From Sipunculus nudus (Eukaryota; Annelida; Sipuncula; Golfingiida; Sipunculidae): DNA of 64,000 nucleotides. The notes below the pieces were generated by a model. It worked only from the letters and a program-made list of their open reading frames with translations, was not told the DNA's origin and did no database searches. The stretch spans positions 56,480,386 through 56,544,385 of the forward strand of contig CM049322.1 in the NCBI GenBank assembly GCA_026874595.1. The letters are read 5' to 3'. The position numbers and the translations under genes are program-made. Of this stretch, positions 22,002-34,625 are shown in pieces (position 1 is the first letter of the stretch; each line of letters opens with the position of its first letter).

Positions 22002-23450
22002 CATGAACACACACACAACAACAAGGAGGAGGGACTTCACAAACAAATACTTAGCTACACGGTGAGAGATACACAACACTTTTCTCGTCTACAAGATGCC
22101 AATTTTAATGAGATTGTATTGGAGAGGGGACAAGTCATGCAAGGTTCATATTAAAATTACACCCCGCAAAAGTACATTATTACGTGCACTTTTGTTGCCT
22201 GGAGAGTTATGAGGTAATTTGATGTTCCGTCTGATGTCAGTTACGTCTGGAATAAAGAAACTACCACGCCGCTCTCGATGGAAATGAGTCACCTTTTATA
22301 TAAGCCCTATATCTGTCGTCTTATTACTTCGGCCGTTTGTCTGCCGAGCGGCACAAACGGCTCTCAACACACATATACAAATAGTCAAATTGAGTGCATC
22401 ATCATTCAAATACTAGGACCAATTTTTACGCGCATTCCTTAAAGGTTTAAAACTCAATCAACCGAAGGATGTGAATGCGATATTTATTTCACATCTTTCG
22501 GCAATCTAGGATAATTCCTTCTGTTAATGTTTTGATATTAAGTTGTATGAAACGAATCGAATAAGATTTAAACGATCATAAGTAGCACTAAAGACTGAAA
22601 AGAGGATGATATCTAACATAAATATTGGTTTTACATCCATGTAATATAGAGTTATACTGTTGGAAAGAATAGTTCTCGTGTATGTCATAACAGGGGAAAT
22701 TTGTCCGAATATTGAATGGACCAGTTGTCGGCCAAGCGGAACCAACGGCTGAGGCCGTATAATGTGTCAGCAGGCCACAACGTTCATTACTTAGAGGTAT
22801 AAAAGCCGGGCCGGTAACGGATGTGACATTAGAGTATCTGAGGATGTTACAGAATATAAACTAGAGACATATGATGTGTAGAACCAGGTACAGACCGTTA
22901 TGGTGAGACACCTGTTTAATTAGTGTACACCTGAGGACATATACCTGTGATCATGAGGGAATACCTGAATGGCCGTGTTCCAGGTAGGATACTTAGTTCT
23001 GTACTTACTGTGGGTCTTGTGTTTATACTCTCTAATTATAGGCAGTCCATATGCCTGTTTTTTTTTTAATCATATTCGTCTCTGTAAAAACCCTGGTTAT
23101 TTCTCTCGAATATGTACATAGGTCTACCTGTGTAATCTGGCTGGAACATTCTGCCTGTCAGTCTGTTCCTTTACCCTACGTCTCTCCCCCCCCCCCCCCA
23201 TGTGTGTGTGTTTGTTAGGCCCTCATGACGTAGTTTTTACTTATTCTTTCTTTATTATCAAATAATATATATATATATATTATATATAATTTATATGTGT
23301 GTGTATGTATGTAAGTATGTGTTTCTAAATGAAAACCGGATAGAGTTTGGTATGGAAATTATAAAATTATCAGAATGGTACGCAGACATGTATACCTGAT
23401 CCTACGACATGAAATTCTTTGTCAGCGCGGGATGCGGATCATTGATCAAG

Positions 23451-23527
23451 ATTTAGAGTGTTTAGAGCATTACGTAATAACACAGTAAAATTTAGAGTGT
23501 TTAGAGCATTACGTAATAGCACAGTCA
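23451..23527. repeat. 39-bp tandem duplication
   Basis: The unit starting ATTTAGAGTGTTTAGAGC occurs at 23451 and again at 23490 with only one internal change. Confidence 0.95.
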
Positions 23528-23620
23528 TCCGTGAATGTGATGATGATCAAAAGGCAGTAAGCGATACCTGATCATTTCTAGTATACATATTAGTATGTCT
23601 TTGTTTCCTTCGGGTATAGG

Positions 23621-23643
23621 TGTGTGTGTGTGTGGGGGGGGGG
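23621..23643. repeat. (GT)n-(G)10 compound tract
   Basis: GTGTGTGTGTGTG followed by ten G. Confidence 0.9.
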
Positions 23644-23845
23644 TGTACATATGGCATTGTCTATACGGTTCTTTTGTCATTTTCAGGAAATAATTGATTT
23701 TGGTTGCAAGTATAGATGGTTCATTATTATGGTCTATGCATGTCGTTGGTGGGCGTGGCAGGGAGGGCAGTTCCCGTCCAACGCACGCTGCACACAAAGG
23801 ACAAATGTACTCATTCACCTTACAGACATGTATCATTTATTTTTT

Positions 23846-23847
<2 letters not shown>

Positions 23848-23896
<49 letters not shown>
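23848..23896. repeat. (TA)n microsatellite
   Basis: About 49 bases of TA, then GATAGATAGATA. Confidence 0.95.
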
Positions 23897-23898
<2 letters not shown>

Positions 23899-24340
23899 TA
23901 GATAGATATATTCAGACGAGCAGTCATAATAATTATTATAAGACTTAGCAGTGAAACAGGTTCATTATTTAATGGCTATCGATGTTCCGATTATCAAGAT
24001 AGTTCTACCGGAATGGTACGTCCTGTGGTCAGCCTGGGTGGAGGTGACATCACTGAAATCAGCGACCTCGATCATTCATCTGTCTATTTTTAGGTACATC
24101 GGATTTGGCGGTCAGTTGAGTTTTATTGAGGACATATCATTGATCATTGCTGAGATGTCATTGCGCACCGGTATGGAGTAGTCCTGATGTTATGGTTTTG
24201 TCCAACCACGGGTGTGTCGTGTTGCTCGGTCGGTCGTATTATCGGGGTGTTCAATAAAAAGGAATTTTAGCTAAACGGGGATGATCTTGGTATTTAAATG
24301 ACCTCTAAATCGGGATATTCACATGACCGAGTTTACCGGT

Positions 24341-24377
24341 GTGTGTATGTGTGTGTGTGTGTGGGGGGGGGGGGGGG
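24341..24377. repeat. (GT)n-(G)15 compound tract
   Basis: GTGTGTATGTGTGTGTGTGT followed by 15 G (24363-24377). Confidence 0.9.
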
Positions 24378-24757
24378 TCTCTGGAGAGTGTCATCATACA
24401 GTAAATGATTAAATGGATCCATTCGAAATGGAGTCGAGGTGGTCTTAGAGGCGAAGGTCGGGAGCCTTTAATTAAGTAAACCGCAGCTATAAACAAGGCA
24501 TAAAGAAAAACCTAAAGATGGAAATGAGCCTCCAAAGAGAGTTGCACCTGAGTGGTATAAAGAAGTCGGGATTTAATAATAAGGACAGTGTGACAATTCT
24601 TGTGCATTCATCAAACGGGTGGTCTCAATCTATGAAATTTGAGTACATTGAAAAAAAAACAATTTTGAAAGAGAGAATATAAATCAGAAATCCCGACTTG
24701 ATGGGTAAAGCCGACTTGATTTACGATATGATATAGTTGCATACATACATACGTACA

Positions 24758-24761
<4 letters not shown>

Positions 24762-24823
<62 letters not shown>
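24762..24823. repeat. (TA)n microsatellite
   Basis: About 62 bases of pure TA. Confidence 0.95.
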
Positions 24824-24824
<1 letters not shown>

Positions 24825-24958
24825 TACATTGGTTTGATATTTTACTACACATCCGGGTCTGTATCACTTTTGCAATATTGAGGATAATCCTGTCGTTTGT
24901 TATATTATTATAAGGGTCTAATAAAGTGGATTAAAACCTTCTTCAAAATTGGATTCGA

Positions 24959-26010
24959 AGTCAGTAACATCTTTGCATAAGTTTGTTTAAACAGGTAAAA
25001 GTATGACCGAATGATGATTAAACTAATGAAAAGATGTTCGATTGTTTACCACGGTATCAATGCAACCGGATGGATAACCGTTACAATGCGTTGCCCAGTA
25101 TGGCTTATATCACGATTCAAGTAAATTTGCCAGCCCAAGTATAAATGTCTACCAAGTCGGGTTTCAAGGCTAGTATTGACCCCTCAGAGAGCCATCAGGA
25201 CAGTCGTAAATGTCTAAGGTAAGTACTAGCTCAGTCACATATATAATGTGTGAGAGAAAGTCACCATGTGGTAAAGACCCTGGCCAGGGTATTGAGCTGT
25301 TCAATGGAAACTCGTACCCAGAACCTAGCGGTTTCAAGTAGTCCCTGTCTATTACGCAACCATAACGTACGCAGCAGTCAGTAACATCTTTGCATACGTT
25401 TGTTTTAACAGGTAAAAAGTATGACCGAATGATGAGAATCATTTTCAATATCATTTTCTAACAAAAACTTTTATGTTGGAGAAAAATTCCCTTTTAACAA
25501 ATTGGTAAATCCCTCGGCACGTTTTTTTTAACTTCTACTCACATGAATACAAGAATAGCTTGAACGGGTTACTTGTACGCAATATAGGAAATGACTCGTT
25601 ACCACAGAGATATAGTTCATTTTGTGAGTTCACCTGTATTATTTCTGTTAATTCATCACTCTTAGACTAATGAAAAGATGTTCGATTGTTTACCACGGTA
25701 TCAATGCAACCGGATGGATAACCGTTACAATGCGTTGCCCAGTATGGCTTATATCACGATTCAAGTAAATTTGCCAGCCCAAGTATAAATGTCTACCAAG
25801 TCGGGTTTCAAGGCTAGTATTGACCCCTCAGAGAGCCATCAGGACAGTCGTAAATGTCTAAGGTAAGTACTAGCTCAGTCACTTATATAATGTGTGAGAG
25901 AAAGTCACCATGTGGTAAAGACCCTGGCCAGATCAATGGAAACTCGTACCCAGAACCTAGCGGTTTCAAGTAGTCCCTGTCTACTACGCAACCATAACGT
26001 ACGCAGTAGT
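24959..26010. repeat. Recent 417-bp tandem duplication with a 230-bp insert in copy 2
   Basis: Copy 1 is 24959-25375. Copy 2 starts at 25376, matches the first ~60 bases of copy 1 to 25435, is broken by 25436-25665 (absent from copy 1), then resumes at 25666-26010. The second block differs by a few substitutions and a 12-base deletion near the GACCCTGGCCAG segment. Identity is very high, so the event is young. No coding frame spans it. The 230-bp segment is either an insertion into copy 2 or was deleted from copy 1. Confidence 0.9.
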
Positions 26011-28500
26011 TTTTTTTTCTCGTCAAAACGTGACAATATTTGTCAGTAATAAATGACAGGTTCCCTCACTCATTACTAAAAAATGTGTCATAGAGCTGTT
26101 CTGAGCCTTATGGGACATGTGTCACTTGCACAGAAAACCTTTCCCTGGACTTCAGTCCGGTAAATAACAGGGCTAGGTTACCATATACTAATAGTACACG
26201 TGGTTCAAGGTATGTTTTATGAGTGTCACCTAGAACAAGGTCTACCTTGCGCTGGATGACATGTAGCATGTGCCAGGAAAGATCGTGTGTATTGATATGA
26301 GGGACAAGGGCTACCTCACCACTCGTAGCACTCACTTGTCAACGCTTATCACAATGGTCTGACGATCATTATCAGGTTAATGGGTACACGTGTAGACGTA
26401 TGTAACATGACAGAAGGGCATGTAAGCCTTATGGCTATATTCAGACCGTCTTATACATCAGCCAGCACGTAGTTTCTCCATGACCCGCTGTGTCTGTCTG
26501 TATGTCTGCCTGTCTCTCTCTCCCTCTCTCTTTCATGGTCTCTTTACTGAAATCCCTTCTGTTTTCTCCTATCTTTTTCACTTAATATTTTATGTATCAA
26601 TCTGAATCTTCTCCGATAGCTGTTATTATCACTTTTGCGATCTTTCATGACTGGTGCTGTAACATTAGGAAGTTTATGATTGGTTTTGCATGATACTTAA
26701 GTGCGTGTATATTTCTTCAGCTTTTGATATGGGACTTCGCGATTTTTGTGTATATGTGTTTCCTCAGTTTTCATAATGAGAAATAACACAAAGGTTAGCA
26801 CCAGCCTTTGTCGCTATGAACTAATTGTATTCTACAGGGGTTTTGTAAGTACAGAGTAGCCTGTCAGAGTTAACAAAGAGCAGGATTACAATACAAAGTA
26901 AAACAACCTGTGGTGAATTTTCAGATGCCTGGTTCTGTCCTGACTGGCGCATCTGCCACAGACAGGCCATTTCTGGTGACATAATATCAGTAACGTCCCT
27001 TGACAAATGTAGACGTCCCCGGGAGTGTATACACGTACAGGTACATAACAAAAATCAAAAGAGACAAAGCAAAGGAGAGAGAACACGTATTTCACAAAAC
27101 AATTTTGAAATAATAACCTGAAACTACAGCGTAAATGTAAATAATTTAAAACGTGTCAGACATGATATAGTCTAGTGTAGAAATCGACACATGGTGGTAA
27201 TTAACTGATGGTGGCCTAGCCAAAAGCTACGTTTTACAACTTATACGGAAGTAAAGGAAATGTCCTGGTAAAGTCCCTTATGTATATACAGTGTGTAAAC
27301 TGGTCACCGTTTATTCGGTAGGAAGGTTTCATTTATAAAGCAACAAACTTGTTTATTCCAATTATAAATCGGACAACAGTTTGTACAGAGAACAACAGGT
27401 GAACTTCATTTATAAATCGGACAGCAGGTACATACCATTTATATATCGACCATGCATGTCCAGTATATGAAGCGGGCTGCAAATATGCCCCATTTATAAA
27501 GCGGTAAATAGGGATATTTATTAAGCAGCATTCCGTGCATGGCATATTCCGTATACACAAAGTACGACAATGAAAGTTATCAACGGTTTACCATTTGTAC
27601 AGCAGAATTATCCCCCGGGGGTGGAATAATTATTTCATATCCACGTGCTGGGGTCAGAGAGCAAATATATGATAGAGCAGGGCCAGGAGTCAATATTTGT
27701 TTATAACAGCCGGGGTTCATCCAGTGTTGTTACTATACAACGGGCGGGTTGTACCCCGTGTATGGATCTGTTCCTTTGAATCCTATATAACGCCAGATTA
27801 GTCGTTCGTTTTATGCCTCACGGCGCGGGCTCGATTATTCTTCTGTTTACATAAATATCCTTGGAATGCCGATTTTCCTTTATATGTTGATTTATGGGCA
27901 ATATGAGTAAAAACGGTCTACCGCAGTCGTGCTGTCTTAAAGGCACCAGACGCAATAAGGTGATTCTTTCACATTTCATTAGGTTTCTTCTGTTTATATA
28001 TTGGTTTGTTCTTATGCAAAGTCCCTCAGTGTGGTCCGTAAGATATTTTGTTAAGTACCTGATAAAGAGGTCAACTGTTCAATCACATAGAGGGCAGTTG
28101 CGTCGATTTATCTCGCCATGGGGGGGGGATGATGAAGTTGAAAAGTTGTCAAATGTTGGTACACCTACAGAAAATATGAATATTGTAACTTCTTATTTTC
28201 CATTTATATACCTTGTATTGTCTGTTTGACCCATGTCAGTTATAAAATTACAGTTTAAAGTCTTAGGTTTAAAAAAGGTAGTCTGTATAGGTTAATTCTA
28301 AACCATGCTCAGATATATAACATTTTTTATAGTAAACTGAAAATTAAAAACAAATGGAGCCAAAGACTCTGAATTTATTCAACAATTTGTTTCCAATAAA
28401 TGAATATTTACTGTGAATAGAATTACTGTGAATAGATTACATTGACCATCCCCCATAGCTAAAAAAGTGATTTGATATATATCCAGATGTTATCATGCAG
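26011..28500. other. Intergenic; degenerate CATTTATAAA repeats, no gene
   Basis: A (CTGT)/(CT) stretch lies near 26491-26532. Between 27328 and 27500 the motif CATTTATAAA(T/G)CGG recurs irregularly five times (about 27330, 27360, 27409, 27440 and 27489). A 111-codon open frame at 27894-28229 has no recognisable features. Confidence 0.45.
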
Positions 28501-28780
28501 TTTTCAGGGGCGCACTGGGCCACCGGGACACTGAGAAAATTCCTCGTGGGCCGATAGCTTGGACAATATCTGGATGTCTGTGAGCCGATGGTATGCAGTA
28601 AAATGGAATCAGTATCAGGCCGATATGATTAAATTTGGGCCGGTTTCACTCAAATTTATTTGGCTTGTTTACCACCGCATGCAGTCCACCAATGTCACTT
28701 TCCCTTCAAGACAATGGTGGGGATTGAACCCGCGACTGTCAGCTGCGAACTCTTAACCACTGTGCTACATCCTGCACCAA
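28500..28780 (-). mobile_element. tRNA-derived SINE, minus strand
   Basis: Read on the minus strand, TAGCACAGTGG (28757-28767) matches the Pol III A box and GGTTCAATCCC (28720-28730) the B box, 27 bases apart as in tRNA genes. The flanks of the B box pair as a T stem with one mismatch, but the acceptor stem does not close, so this is a SINE head and not a tRNA gene. The body would run left to about 28500, where GGGCCACCGGG and CGTGGGCC occur. The tail and boundaries are not clear. Confidence 0.65.
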
Positions 28781-29454
28781 ACAGTCATACACTTTTATGC
28801 TTTATCCTGTCTGCATAGTAGCTTTGGTTATTTTTTTTGTTCTTATGGTATGTCCATATTTGTACAAGTTTAGTTTAAAACAGGTGGGGACCAGACGTTG
28901 GTCTGAGGTGACCACACCACCGGTCTGTTATTATAAAGCCCATGGACACACATGTTTGTGTTACTCCGTGTAAACAAGATTGGATTACATTAAATGTACT
29001 GAATTTAATAAGTAAATAAATTAACATGGTGTTTAGCAGACATAATGTCATCTTTACACGGATAGGAAGATAAATATTATTTTTCTATAAATATGACGAG
29101 CAGCTGCAGGGTTGTGGCAAATAGCTGAAGTGTCGGTCACCTAACGTGTCACGTGCAATCACCCGTAGAGTGACCATATACAATACACACCACAAACCTG
29201 TCATCCCAGGGCGTCCGGGCCGGTCCACCCTTCCCTATTTCTTGTTCTTCAGGGTTTATCGCGGGGCAAATGTGTATAGAACCCCGGCAGAAAATGATGG
29301 TAATCCGATCCTGTGGTTAGTTTCGAACAATTCTTATCCACTGAAGCAGAAAAAACCTGCTGCGCTCGCCTACTGGTTATACTATATACATAAAAGTTAA
29401 GTCATTTGTATATCCTGTAGGAAATATTATACCGCAGGATTTCGTTTCTCCCCC

Positions 29455-29456
<2 letters not shown>

Positions 29457-29506
<50 letters not shown>
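29457..29506. repeat. (TA)n microsatellite
   Basis: About 50 bases of pure TA after a short C-run. Confidence 0.95.
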
Positions 29507-29508
<2 letters not shown>

Positions 29509-30112
29509 CACTATTTAGGTATATGACGGGCGTTAAACCTTTATCAAAGATCACTCACGACAGTTTTCTTTAGGGATAGCATATCATTTCGTCGTATACT
29601 ACATTTCTACATTTCAAAGGTCGTTGCAAATAATATTATTTAAAGTTATACTATTTTCTTTTTTTTTTTTTTTTGTTCAGAATTCCTCCTTTCCATGGCT
29701 TTAGGGAGTGCTTTCTATATGGATGTATAAAGCGATCATATATATTTAGTCAAACTGAACAATAAAATAACGGAGGATAGACTTTTACAGATTTCTTTTC
29801 GTCCTTTTGCCTACATTTCTCTCCCTATATTTTCCATAAAAACTATCAGAAATGTTTAAAGGAAGTGGAGCAAAATATATTTCTTGTAATGGTAAAAAAA
29901 TTTTTCTTGCGATAAGAATCTGTTTCTTTTGAACTGGCAAGAATGAAAGATTAAGGAAATTTATCTTTCAAAAATATATCTTGTCTTACGATTATCTAGC
30001 TAAACTGCCAATAAATCAGGAAAATCATATCTTGAGAATTTCTTGTCAACGGAAAAATCTTCTTTGCATAAGAATTATAACCTTTTCAAAAAAATTATTT
30101 TGTCAGTGTAAA

Positions 30113-30138
30113 CCCCCCCCCCCCCCCCAACACACACA
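30113..30138. repeat. (C)16-(AC)n compound tract
   Basis: The minus-strand version of the (GT)n-(G)n design seen at 10.4, 10.6, 23.6 and 24.3 kb. Confidence 0.85.
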
Positions 30139-30874
30139 CTGATGCCCTTCTACATTCGGGGTAGATCGGGGTCAATATATTGACATTTCTAGACCTCCAT
30201 TTAACTACGGTCAGTAAAATAACATCATGGTTTCTTTCTTGTCTCATCGTCCATGTAACAGATGTTAAAATTTAATTTCAATGTAAGGTGTGGCCATAGT
30301 CGCTCATTGCCATTGCACCACATGTACACGACCGGACTCTATAACTAAACCTCGTTCTCCCATGCACCAATCTGTAAAACAAACTCGTGTGAAAACATCT
30401 TTTCTTCTGCAGTTTTCCGAACAAACAGACGTACGGACAAATTCCAAATACAATATTTACGCGAGTATGTGGGTGCGTGTACATATTTACTTTATTTACC
30501 GCTTTGATTTAATTGAGCCCTGAGAAATTCTCAGAGGGTACTTTCTAGTGACCTTGTGACCCCGACTTGCGCGCGCATCTTAGCTGTAAATTGAGCTCTC
30601 CACTTTTTTATCCACAAGTCGTGCTTCTGTGAAAGGGTTGCGTAATCTGACGTCACTGCTTAACTTTCTGTGTTTGTCAAACTCACTGAATCCTCTATTT
30701 TGCAAATATTTGCTTACCCATCACGCCAATAACATACCCGCCCTAATTAAATGACATAACATTCATTTGGACCCCGCTGAGGTTGTATTGAGTATAAATA
30801 GAAATGTACCGTAGTTGTTGGTGATACCACAGGCAAAGTCGTACCCATTCAGCTATATTTTAGTTTATTTTTCA

Positions 30875-31083
30875 GGAGCGGATTCTGGATTCAGGAAAAG
30901 GAGGGGTTCAACCCAGAAGGACTAATGATAAAACCTTACAAAATGTCTCCAGGTCCGGAAAGAGGGGGGGGGGGGGGGGGGGGGCTGGCCGCATAAGTTA
31001 TGGTCTGAAACCCTTGAAAAAGGTTGCGGCGGCTAAAAAAAGGGGGGCTTGGGGTCCAGACCCTCCCCCCTTCCGGATCCACT
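30875..31083 (+). mobile_element. GCGGATCC-family short dispersed element, copy C
   Basis: Starts GCGGATTCTGGATTCAGG and ends CTTCCGGATCCAC. Internal blocks match copy B read in reverse: GAGGGGTTCAAC, GGACTAATGATAAAACC, AGGTCCGGAAAG, GGTCTGAAACCCTTG. It has gained a run of about 21 G at 30964-30984. Confidence 0.7.
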
Positions 31084-31249
31084 TCTGATTATTTTTGTGA
31101 TTACTTAATTTATTACTTTAATTCATTTATTAAATATGTAAAATAAGAAGAAAAAAACATTATAATGATGGTTATGATATGCTTAACAATATTTTTGTAA
31201 TGTAATGCATAAACACATATACAAAAGGAGGCATTTCTTTCTTTCTTAA

Positions 31250-31385
31250 ATGTTATAACGTTAACAACATACTCAAAAAATCAAAAATAGTCAACGACGG
31301 GCTCCAGACCATGCAGGCTGGGCTCGAAATCAGTCATTTATAGTTGGAGTCGGTACTTTTCTGTCTCATGTGACTGACAAGTGGT
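31250..31385 (+). repeat. Dispersed repeat family R1, copy 1 (left part)
   Basis: Shares AACGTTA-CAACATACTC, GGCTCGAAATC-G-CATTTA, TACTTTTC-GTC and CATGTG in order with 34626-34745. Function and class unknown. Confidence 0.6.
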
Positions 31386-33575
31386 ATAAGCATAGAATAA
31401 CACATTTGATGTTATAAGCAGAACTGCTATATATGGGCTTTGACAGGTATACACTCGGTGATTACTCACCTATTTGTAAAAATATCTGTACCTGTTTTAC
31501 GTTAGTAATCACGACCCTAGACTCAAAGTGGCGGGACCAGTCTTCTATATGAGCTGGCTGACCTTTGTGTAAGACGTGGGTGGTAAAAAGGATTCATAGT
31601 TGAGCTATGTAGAACAGTGGATTCTTTAAGAATGACAGTACATCATGATTTAAGTCGTGGTCTTCTTAAATCATGGAAGCATGAAAGAAAAGCCAGATCT
31701 ATGGCCAGTAATGTGGGTCTGATATCAACATAAAGATTAATGCACCAGAGGGGATTAACTATATCTTGCCGCTGTTTTAATTATAACTATCAACAATTTC
31801 TGTTATTTAACATCATTTAACGTGTGTATAACAATTCCATATACTGGTTTTCCGATTCATTATATTATTATTTAATGTTTAAACTACCATATGTCCACAT
31901 GGGTATGCTTTCGCAATCCGCGTCTATACATAGATCGGCCATACATCAGAATTATGCGTCTAGCGCACCTGTCTGGAACACTATAATTTCTTCCTATAGA
32001 CCAGGACTTCACCTGTCCTAGTCAGCTCTGAGATTTTACGTCGTGTGGTCCCCAACTTAGTACTGTCAGTGTGATAATAATGGCTCCTGTTATAACTCCC
32101 AGCAGGCCTTCTGAACGTACAAGAAATCCCTTTTAAGCATTTTACCAAATTACCGAAAGCAGGCAGGTGGTCGCCTGGGTTACGTTAGTTATTTTCGGTG
32201 AAAGAAGCACCATCAAATCTGACACATTTGGTACACATATCTAAAATGATCTGAATCTATATATTGAAATCACGTGTAGATGTGCCCATTAACAAAAAAA
32301 TATAAGGGCGTTTTTGCACTCGTAAATCTGTAATTAGATCCGAGTCGTCTTCCACGAGAAATATTTCTATATATGGCTATTATACTAATTTGAATACAGA
32401 CGAACTCGATTTACGTTTGTCTTTTTTATAATATACAACTTTGGGAGATGATAAAACTAAACATTATAGGAGATTGCGTATCTTGCTTTTCTGATATATA
32501 GGAGGTCGAGCTGTGTACATGTACAGGAGTTCCATATATTTTTGGTGATATTTGATGCGGGTCCCTTTATAGAATCTAACAGGGAATCTTAGTATAACTC
32601 GACCAGGTGATGAGTTGTAATGAGTTCATCATGGTGGTTGGGTTAATGGATTCCTTATTTTTTTGGTGTGTGTGCTAGGAACTTCAGTAAGAGAGTTATG
32701 GAAGAAATTTAGTTTGTTAGAGTTTTAAGGTAACACCATGCTGAACATTCCATGAAATTTCGTAGGATATCTTGATAATGATTTTTTATCAAATATTTTT
32801 TTTTAATTTGTTTATCCCGTGAAAGGCTCAGCCCTTCACTGGTATAAAACTCACTTGAAACTATATTGGTCTGTGAACCATTACATATTATTTTCTGTGT
32901 AAAACACTGATGTTCGATCTTGGTCCTTGCAGAGCTAGAGATATATCTGTGGTTGTATGCTGTTGCATGGTGCATATAAAGGCGGATTTAACTGTCATCA
33001 ATTGAAGCTTGCTTTATTGTCGAGACAATTTGAACGCTGGCACCGACATGGGTTCGAATTAGAGATCGACCTTACTCTATTATCCCCTGTTAAAATAACC
33101 ATATATTTTTAAGGTCTGTCTGAGTGACAACTCAACCATCGGTCATTCTCGTGGAAGCATACACAGTCTTGGGCCGTCGCCATGAGGGTAAAAAAAAACG
33201 CGGTAAATGTATCAGACTGTGGAGTTAAAGTTACTAATTAATGGTTTACGACACAGACTGTTAATTTCCTTTATGTAATTGCCATAACCACAGTGTTATA
33301 ACTGCATCATAAATACTGTATATATAACATAGGGCGGAGGCGATATTTAACCTTTCTAAAATGGTGACAAAGGAAAGGTTATTATAGTATATATTCTTTT
33401 AATATTCAATATTTAATGCTGTCTCTGGCACCGGGTGGTGTAATCGTATAACACAAATGATATCCCTGCCCCGGTGGTCTTAAAACATGTCGATGTGCGT
33501 AAATCGTGAATATATCGTAAATCTTGCGCTTAAATTGTGTTCTTTTGCAGGAACAGGCGCACAAACAGTCATGTT
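31386..33575. other. Intergenic, nothing recognised
   Basis: No supported gene. GGGTTCGAATTAG near 33050 resembles a Pol III B box but has no matching A box. Confidence 0.45.
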
Positions 33576-33770
33576 AATTGAATGGCCGTGACCCGCTTGT
33601 AGTATATCGAGCAGGTCCCGGTAATTTCAGATTTTCCAATTATGTTTCAGTGAAATTCAAAAGTTAAAAGCAGCTTCTAATTAGCAATAGTTTGACAATG
33701 TGAGACCAGCATTGGAACGTTGTTCCCAGTTCGGCCTGTGGGCTTTAATTCTCATCCATTCCAAATTGAC
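33576..33770 (+). repeat. Dispersed repeat family R1, copy 2 (right part)
   Basis: Matches 34760-34905 in order: TGACCGTGACCCGC (here TGGCCGTGACCCGC), TTCAAAAGTTA, ATTAGCAATA, GACAATGTGAGA (ACAATTTGAGA), CATTGGA and GTGGGCTT. It lacks the left part seen in copy 1. Confidence 0.6.
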
Positions 33771-34625
33771 CAATTCATTTCTATATCAAACAATAACCCG
33801 TTTAATTCAGAATTACCTGTACATCAATAAAGTTCAATTTACCGTTGACCATAGATCTGATTGTGGTCATCAAAATTTTTATTTTAAAGCCGAATGATCT
33901 GAAAATTATAGTCCATCAATACATCTACTGTGATGTAGCTTGCAGCAAAATGACCGTTTCTTAATGACTGTAACAATTAATCCCATGACACCTCCCGTAA
34001 CAACCAAGCAACAACGGAGAGAAAGCAAGTCATGGCGACATGAAAACTCGTGGATACTGCCCTATCAATTAACGTTTATTTCGTTAGCAAGCGTTAGAAT
34101 TTAACCTGGTTTTGGTGAAGTGCGGATTGCTGAACTTGTTAGGCGAGGAAATGTTCCGCAGATGAAGTCAGCGTCCGCGCTAATAAAAAGAAGCAATTTA
34201 CGGGCCACCGCTTTATGTATATGAAAATTCAGGTCAACATTTGAGTGGCGCACCGTTTGACTTTGAATTTTGAAAATAAGTGAGGAAGGTTCTTAAAGAA
34301 TGAACACATGTTTTACTTTATATTAAGGGACCTGGCTTCTGGCTAGATTCGCCAACACTCAAGCCAATAGCTCCAAATCAATGCTCTACTTACTACGGAC
34401 CCATTAAGAATAACTGATATTTAAAAAAATACACAACATGACCAGTTCCTAGTATATTAGATTTAATATTTATTTTACCATTGTTTTTTGTGTCTTTTTC
34501 TTTAATTACAAAACCTGATAGTTGCATATTTGCATGCATTTAAGATATCAGTGTTAAAGAATATCACGCACGTGTTAACGCGAACATTATAAAAAGTGAA
34601 ATCTTCTCACGTTTATTTTCTTCTT
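33771..34625. other. Intergenic, nothing recognised
   Basis: No supported gene or repeat. Confidence 0.45.

Larger units (their letters stand above)
21026..23450. other. Intergenic; (TA)n runs and two small hairpins
   Basis: Contains two long (TA)n runs, a stem of 9 bp at 22332-22340/22353-22361 (GCCGTTTGT...ACAAACGGC) and a stem of 14 bp at 22462-22475/22488-22501 (CCGAAGGATGTGAA...TTCACATCTTTCGG, one G-T wobble). A C-run followed by (GT)n is at 23186-23212. No gene is supported. Confidence 0.5.
23528..24958. other. Intergenic; compound microsatellites, no gene
   Basis: Holds two (GT)n-(G)n tracts and two (TA)n runs. The short frames here are not supported. Confidence 0.45.
28781..30874. 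other. Intergenic; (TA)n and C-run, no gene
   Basis: Contains (TA)n at 29457 and a 16-C run followed by (AC)n at 30113-30138. TGACGTCA is at 30648-30655. No gene is supported. Confidence 0.45.

Noticed and set aside
27894-28229. 111-codon open frame
   Set aside because: No recognisable motif, no neighbouring splice sites in phase, and length within chance expectation for 64 kb.
28700-28780. Functional tRNA gene on the minus strand
   Set aside because: A and B boxes are good but the acceptor stem does not close, so it was called a SINE head.
33040-33060. B-box-like GGGTTCGAATTAG
   Set aside because: No A box at tRNA spacing and no stem pairing; at best a SINE remnant.
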